From Phenylobacterium sp. SCN 70-31 (lineage in GTDB: Bacteria; Pseudomonadota; Alphaproteobacteria; Caulobacterales; Caulobacteraceae), in contig NZ_MEEX01000022.1 of the NCBI RefSeq assembly GCF_001724605.1, positions 1-64,000 of the forward strand: DNA of 64,000 nucleotides. Direction: 5' to 3'. This document shows positions 62,059 to 64,000 of the stretch, piece by piece (positions within the stretch are counted from its first letter, which is position 1; every line of letters starts with the position of its first letter). Both the position numbers and the translations under genes were made by a program. The notes under the pieces are model-generated. The model saw nothing but the letters and a program-made list of their open reading frames with translations. It was not told where the DNA came from and made no database searches.

Positions 62059-62871
62059 TCAGGCTCCGGTGAACCGGCCCGGCCGCTTCTCGCGGAAAGC
62101 GGCCACGCCCTCGCGGAAATCCTGCGTGCTGGTCGCCAGGAGATACTGGTCGCGGTCCATGTAGATCGACGCCTGGGCGGTGGCGTTGGCCACGGCGTTC
62201 ACCGCCTCCTTGGTCATCCGGATCGGCAGGGGCGGAAGGGCGGCCACCTTGTCGGCCCAGCGCCGTCCCGCCGACAGCGCGCCGCCGGCCTCGACGACCT
62301 CGTCCGCGAAGCCCCAGGCCAGGCTTGTCGCGGCGTCGCAGGGCTCGCCGAACATGACGAACTGCTTGGCCCGCGACGGGCCCACCAGCGCCGCGATCCT
62401 TGGGATCGACCGCCAGCTCATGTTCATGCCCAGCGGGACCTCGGGCAGCCGCAGATAGGCCCTCTGGCCCATCACCCGGAAGTCGCACGACAGCACCAGC
62501 GCGGCGGCTCCGCCGATGCAGTAGCCTTCGATGGCGGCGATGGTGACGGCCTCGATCTCGCTCCAGGCGCGGCACATGTCCGGCCCCGCCATCACCGACC
62601 GGCGGTTCTCGATCAAGCTTGGCTGAGCCAGGCGCTGCTGGCTCGCGCCGAGATCGGCGCCGGCCGAGAAGAACGTCTCGCCGCCCGTCAGCACCACGGC
62701 CCGGACGTCCGTGCGCAGCCGCAGTTCCACGGCCGCCTCGGTCAACTCGGCCATGAGTTCGCCGTTCAGCGCATTGCGCGCCTCGGGTCGCGCCAACGCC
62801 ACCTCCACGGTGTCGTCCCGCTTCGTCACCCGGATCAGCGCCCAGTCGCGGTCCAAGAGCCTGTCGGTCAT
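62059..62871 (-). CDS. Enoyl-CoA hydratase/isomerase family protein
   Basis: A 270-residue crotonase-fold enzyme with PEARNALNGELMAELTEAAV, FFSAGADLGASQQ, IEGYCIGGAAALVLSCDFRV and LRLPEVPLGMNMSWRSIPRI, ending EGVAAFREKRPGRFTGA. The Glu in PEVPLG is at the position of a catalytic acid of this superfamily. A GGGGGAGGGG ribosome site precedes the ATG at 62871. It is convergent with the SDR gene, three bases apart. The fourth crotonase in this region. Confidence 0.92.
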   Translation of the reverse strand: MTDRLLDRDWALIRVTKRDDTVEVALARPEARNALNGELMAELTEAAVELRLRTDVRAVVLTGGETFFSAGADLGASQQRLAQPSLIENRRSVMAGPDMCRAWSEIEAVTIAAIEGYCIGGAAALVLSCDFRVMGQRAYLRLPEVPLGMNMSWRSIPRIAALVGPSRAKQFVMFGEPCDAATSLAWGFADEVVEAGGALSAGRRWADKVAALPPLPIRMTKEAVNAVANATAQASIYMDRDQYLLATSTQDFREGVAAFREKRPGRFTGA

Positions 62872-62971
62872 CGTCCCCTCCCCCAATATCCGCTTCATCC
62901 TGGAACGAACCCGTGACGCCGTGGAAGCCCCTATGCCGGCTTTCTTCGCAACGAAAGGGCTGGGCGCGCCG

Positions 62972-63559
62972 TCAGTCCTTCTTCCCCAACCCGGGCAAGC
63001 GGGAAAGCCAGCCCTTCTTCTGTGGCTTGGCGGCCGGCGCGGGGATCTGGATGACCGGCGCGGCGGCCGTCGCTTCGGTCGTGGGCTCGACCGTGGCCAC
63101 GCTCTGGACACCCAGGTCCCGATCGCAGCGGTCGTCGCGTTCGGCGGCCTCGAACACGGTGGCGGTCAGCACCGGCTGGCGGCCCGGCTTGGCCGTGCTG
63201 ACGAAGACGGACACGGCGCGGCGTCCCGGCAGGTTGCACCAGGTCTCGCGCGAGGCCCAGTCGCCGGGCTCCCAGGCGGTGCGCGCGGGTGCGAAGATCT
63301 CGCTGCGCCGCTTGATCGCCGACTGCACTACGTCCTTGATGACCACGGGCTCGCCGGCCGTCACGCGAACGGTGCAGCTCACCGGGTCCTGGCCGCGACG
63401 GATCGAGACGTCGCTGCCGTCGATGTCCCCGACCGGCGCACCTTCCAGGATCGCCGACAGGCAGGCTCCGGTGGCCGACCGCGCCTCCTGGATCGGATCG
63501 GCCGCGGCGGCGGCGGCGGGCGCGAAGAGGACGGCGACCAGGATCAGGCTGTTGCGCAT
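62972..63559 (-). CDS. Exported protein of unknown function
   Basis: A 195-residue exported protein that I do not recognise. The signal peptide is about residues 1-20 (SLILVAVLFAPAAAAAA, then DPIQ). The mature part has four cysteines (in TGACLSA, VSCTVRV, TWCNLP, DRCDRD), probably two disulfides, and a Pro/Ala-rich C-terminal linker ending with the basic segment KKGWLSRLPGLGKKD. It lies between the crotonase gene and the PEP carboxylase gene, on the same strand. Confidence 0.65.
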   Translation of the reverse strand: MRNSLILVAVLFAPAAAAAADPIQEARSATGACLSAILEGAPVGDIDGSDVSIRRGQDPVSCTVRVTAGEPVVIKDVVQSAIKRRSEIFAPARTAWEPGDWASRETWCNLPGRRAVSVFVSTAKPGRQPVLTATVFEAAERDDRCDRDLGVQSVATVEPTTEATAAAPVIQIPAPAAKPQKKGWLSRLPGLGKKD

Positions 63560-63612
63560 GGTGTCCCGTTGGACGAGTTTCGCGGCGGGCGTATGGCGAA
63601 GTCGCGGCGACG

Positions 63613-64000
63613 TCAGCCGGTGTTGCGCAGGCCGGACGCGATCCCCGCCACCGTGAGCTGGATGGCCAGCTTGATCTGGGGGTCCTCATCGCCCGCGCGC
63701 CGCCTGGCGAGAAGTTCGAGTTGCAGGTGGTTCAACGGATCCACCACCTCGGCCGCCAGCGCCACCGACTCGGCCATCTCCGGGTGATTGTCGAGCAAGC
63801 GCGTCCCCCCGCGGATCGCCAGCACGAGTTCGACGGCCGCGTCGTGCTCGGCCCGGATCGCCTCGAAGATCGACCGGCCGGCCGGGTGCAGGGCGGCGTA
63901 CTTGGCGGCGATCGCCATGTCCGACTGGGCCAACGCCACCTCCATGTTGGAGACGAGGCTCGCGAAGACCTGATCCTCGGTCAGTCCGCGCAGGGCCGCT
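63613..64000 (-). CDS. ppc: Phosphoenolpyruvate carboxylase, C-terminal part (cut by the window end)
   Basis: About 128 residues of the C-terminus of PEP carboxylase, which fixes bicarbonate onto PEP to form oxaloacetate. The frame is open to the window edge (ALRGLTEDQVFASLVSNMEV), then ALAQSDMAIAAKYAALHP, AEVVDPLNHLQLELLARRR and the terminal GIASGLRNTG, whose NTG ending is the family's conserved C-terminus. The codons upstream of the Met at 63945 continue the family alignment, so that Met is not the start. The catalytic His and Arg lie outside the window. Confidence 0.95.
   Translation of the reverse strand, partial: AALRGLTEDQVFASLVSNMEVALAQSDMAIAAKYAALHPAGRSIFEAIRAEHDAAVELVLAIRGGTRLLDNHPEMAESVALAAEVVDPLNHLQLELLARRRAGDEDPQIKLAIQLTVAGIASGLRNTG

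Overview
The window looks like chromosomal DNA of a GC-rich alphaproteobacterium, most likely family Caulobacteraceae (Caulobacter/Phenylobacterium type). The grounds are the strong G/C bias at third codon positions, the alphaproteobacterial neighbourhood murA - DUF2948 - hisD - UPF0262 - low-Mr phosphatase - infA - maf - RNase E/G - yacG, a PEPxxWA-type C-terminal sorting signal, an UrcA protein, a Ser/Ala/Pro-rich ExbB and TonB pair, and a tRNA-His with A73 and no encoded G-1, a known exception of this class. The species cannot be named from the sequence alone. No rRNA, CRISPR array or prophage is visible. The only mobile element is one IS481-family copy.

Layout. 0.2-4.6 kb: small stress or redox genes (AhpD-like, PEP-CTERM, hemerythrin-like) and a two-gene operon of FMN-binding split-barrel proteins, the second a PPOX-GAF-winged-helix fusion. 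4.6-5.7 kb: an IS481-family element with an in-frame amber codon in its transposase. 5.7-9.3 kb: tRNA-His, the exbB-exbD-tonB operon with a clear terminator, tRNA-Phe. 9.3-17.9 kb: a long minus-strand housekeeping block (murA to yacG), with an MscS channel and a secreted SH3 protein placed inside it. 18-20.8 kb: tRNA-Thr, a small HTH protein and an OmpR-type two-component pair. 20.9-28.8 kb: a plus-strand iron-uptake locus (TonB-dependent siderophore receptor, PiuC dioxygenase, an alpha-hydroxy-acid oxidase, FbpABC-type Fe(III) ABC transporter) behind a possible Fur box.

28.9-47.4 kb: mixed genes. They include a hybrid sensor kinase, a SpoU methyltransferase, an acyl-CoA thioesterase, a MatB-like malonyl-CoA synthetase with an SDR and a divergent amidase, a PAP2 phosphatase, an LldD-type lactate dehydrogenase, a cytochrome c'/cytochrome b561 pair, AsmA, an orphan sugar transferase, RlmJ and topoisomerase IB. 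47.4-62.9 kb: a lipid or xenobiotic catabolism region with an LLM flavin monooxygenase, a TonB receptor, three GSTs, four crotonase-fold enzymes, an epoxide hydrolase, two SDRs, a nitrobindin-like protein and a 609-residue regulator that joins two HTH segments to an alpha/beta-hydrolase domain lacking its nucleophile serine. The window ends inside phosphoenolpyruvate carboxylase.

How the genes fit together. TonB/ExbB/ExbD would energise both TonB-dependent receptors in the window. The 20.9-28.8 kb locus gives a complete outer- to inner-membrane iron route with its own adjacent two-component system. The 47-63 kb region reads as several short operons for uptake, oxygenation, epoxide opening, glutathione conjugation and beta-oxidation-like processing of hydrophobic substrates, with the pseudo-hydrolase regulator at its centre. 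The most unusual items are that regulator, the PPOX-GAF-wHTH/hemerythrin locus, the hydroxy-acid oxidase translationally coupled into an iron operon, and the CTAG-targeted insertion sequence whose target supplies stop codons on both strands.
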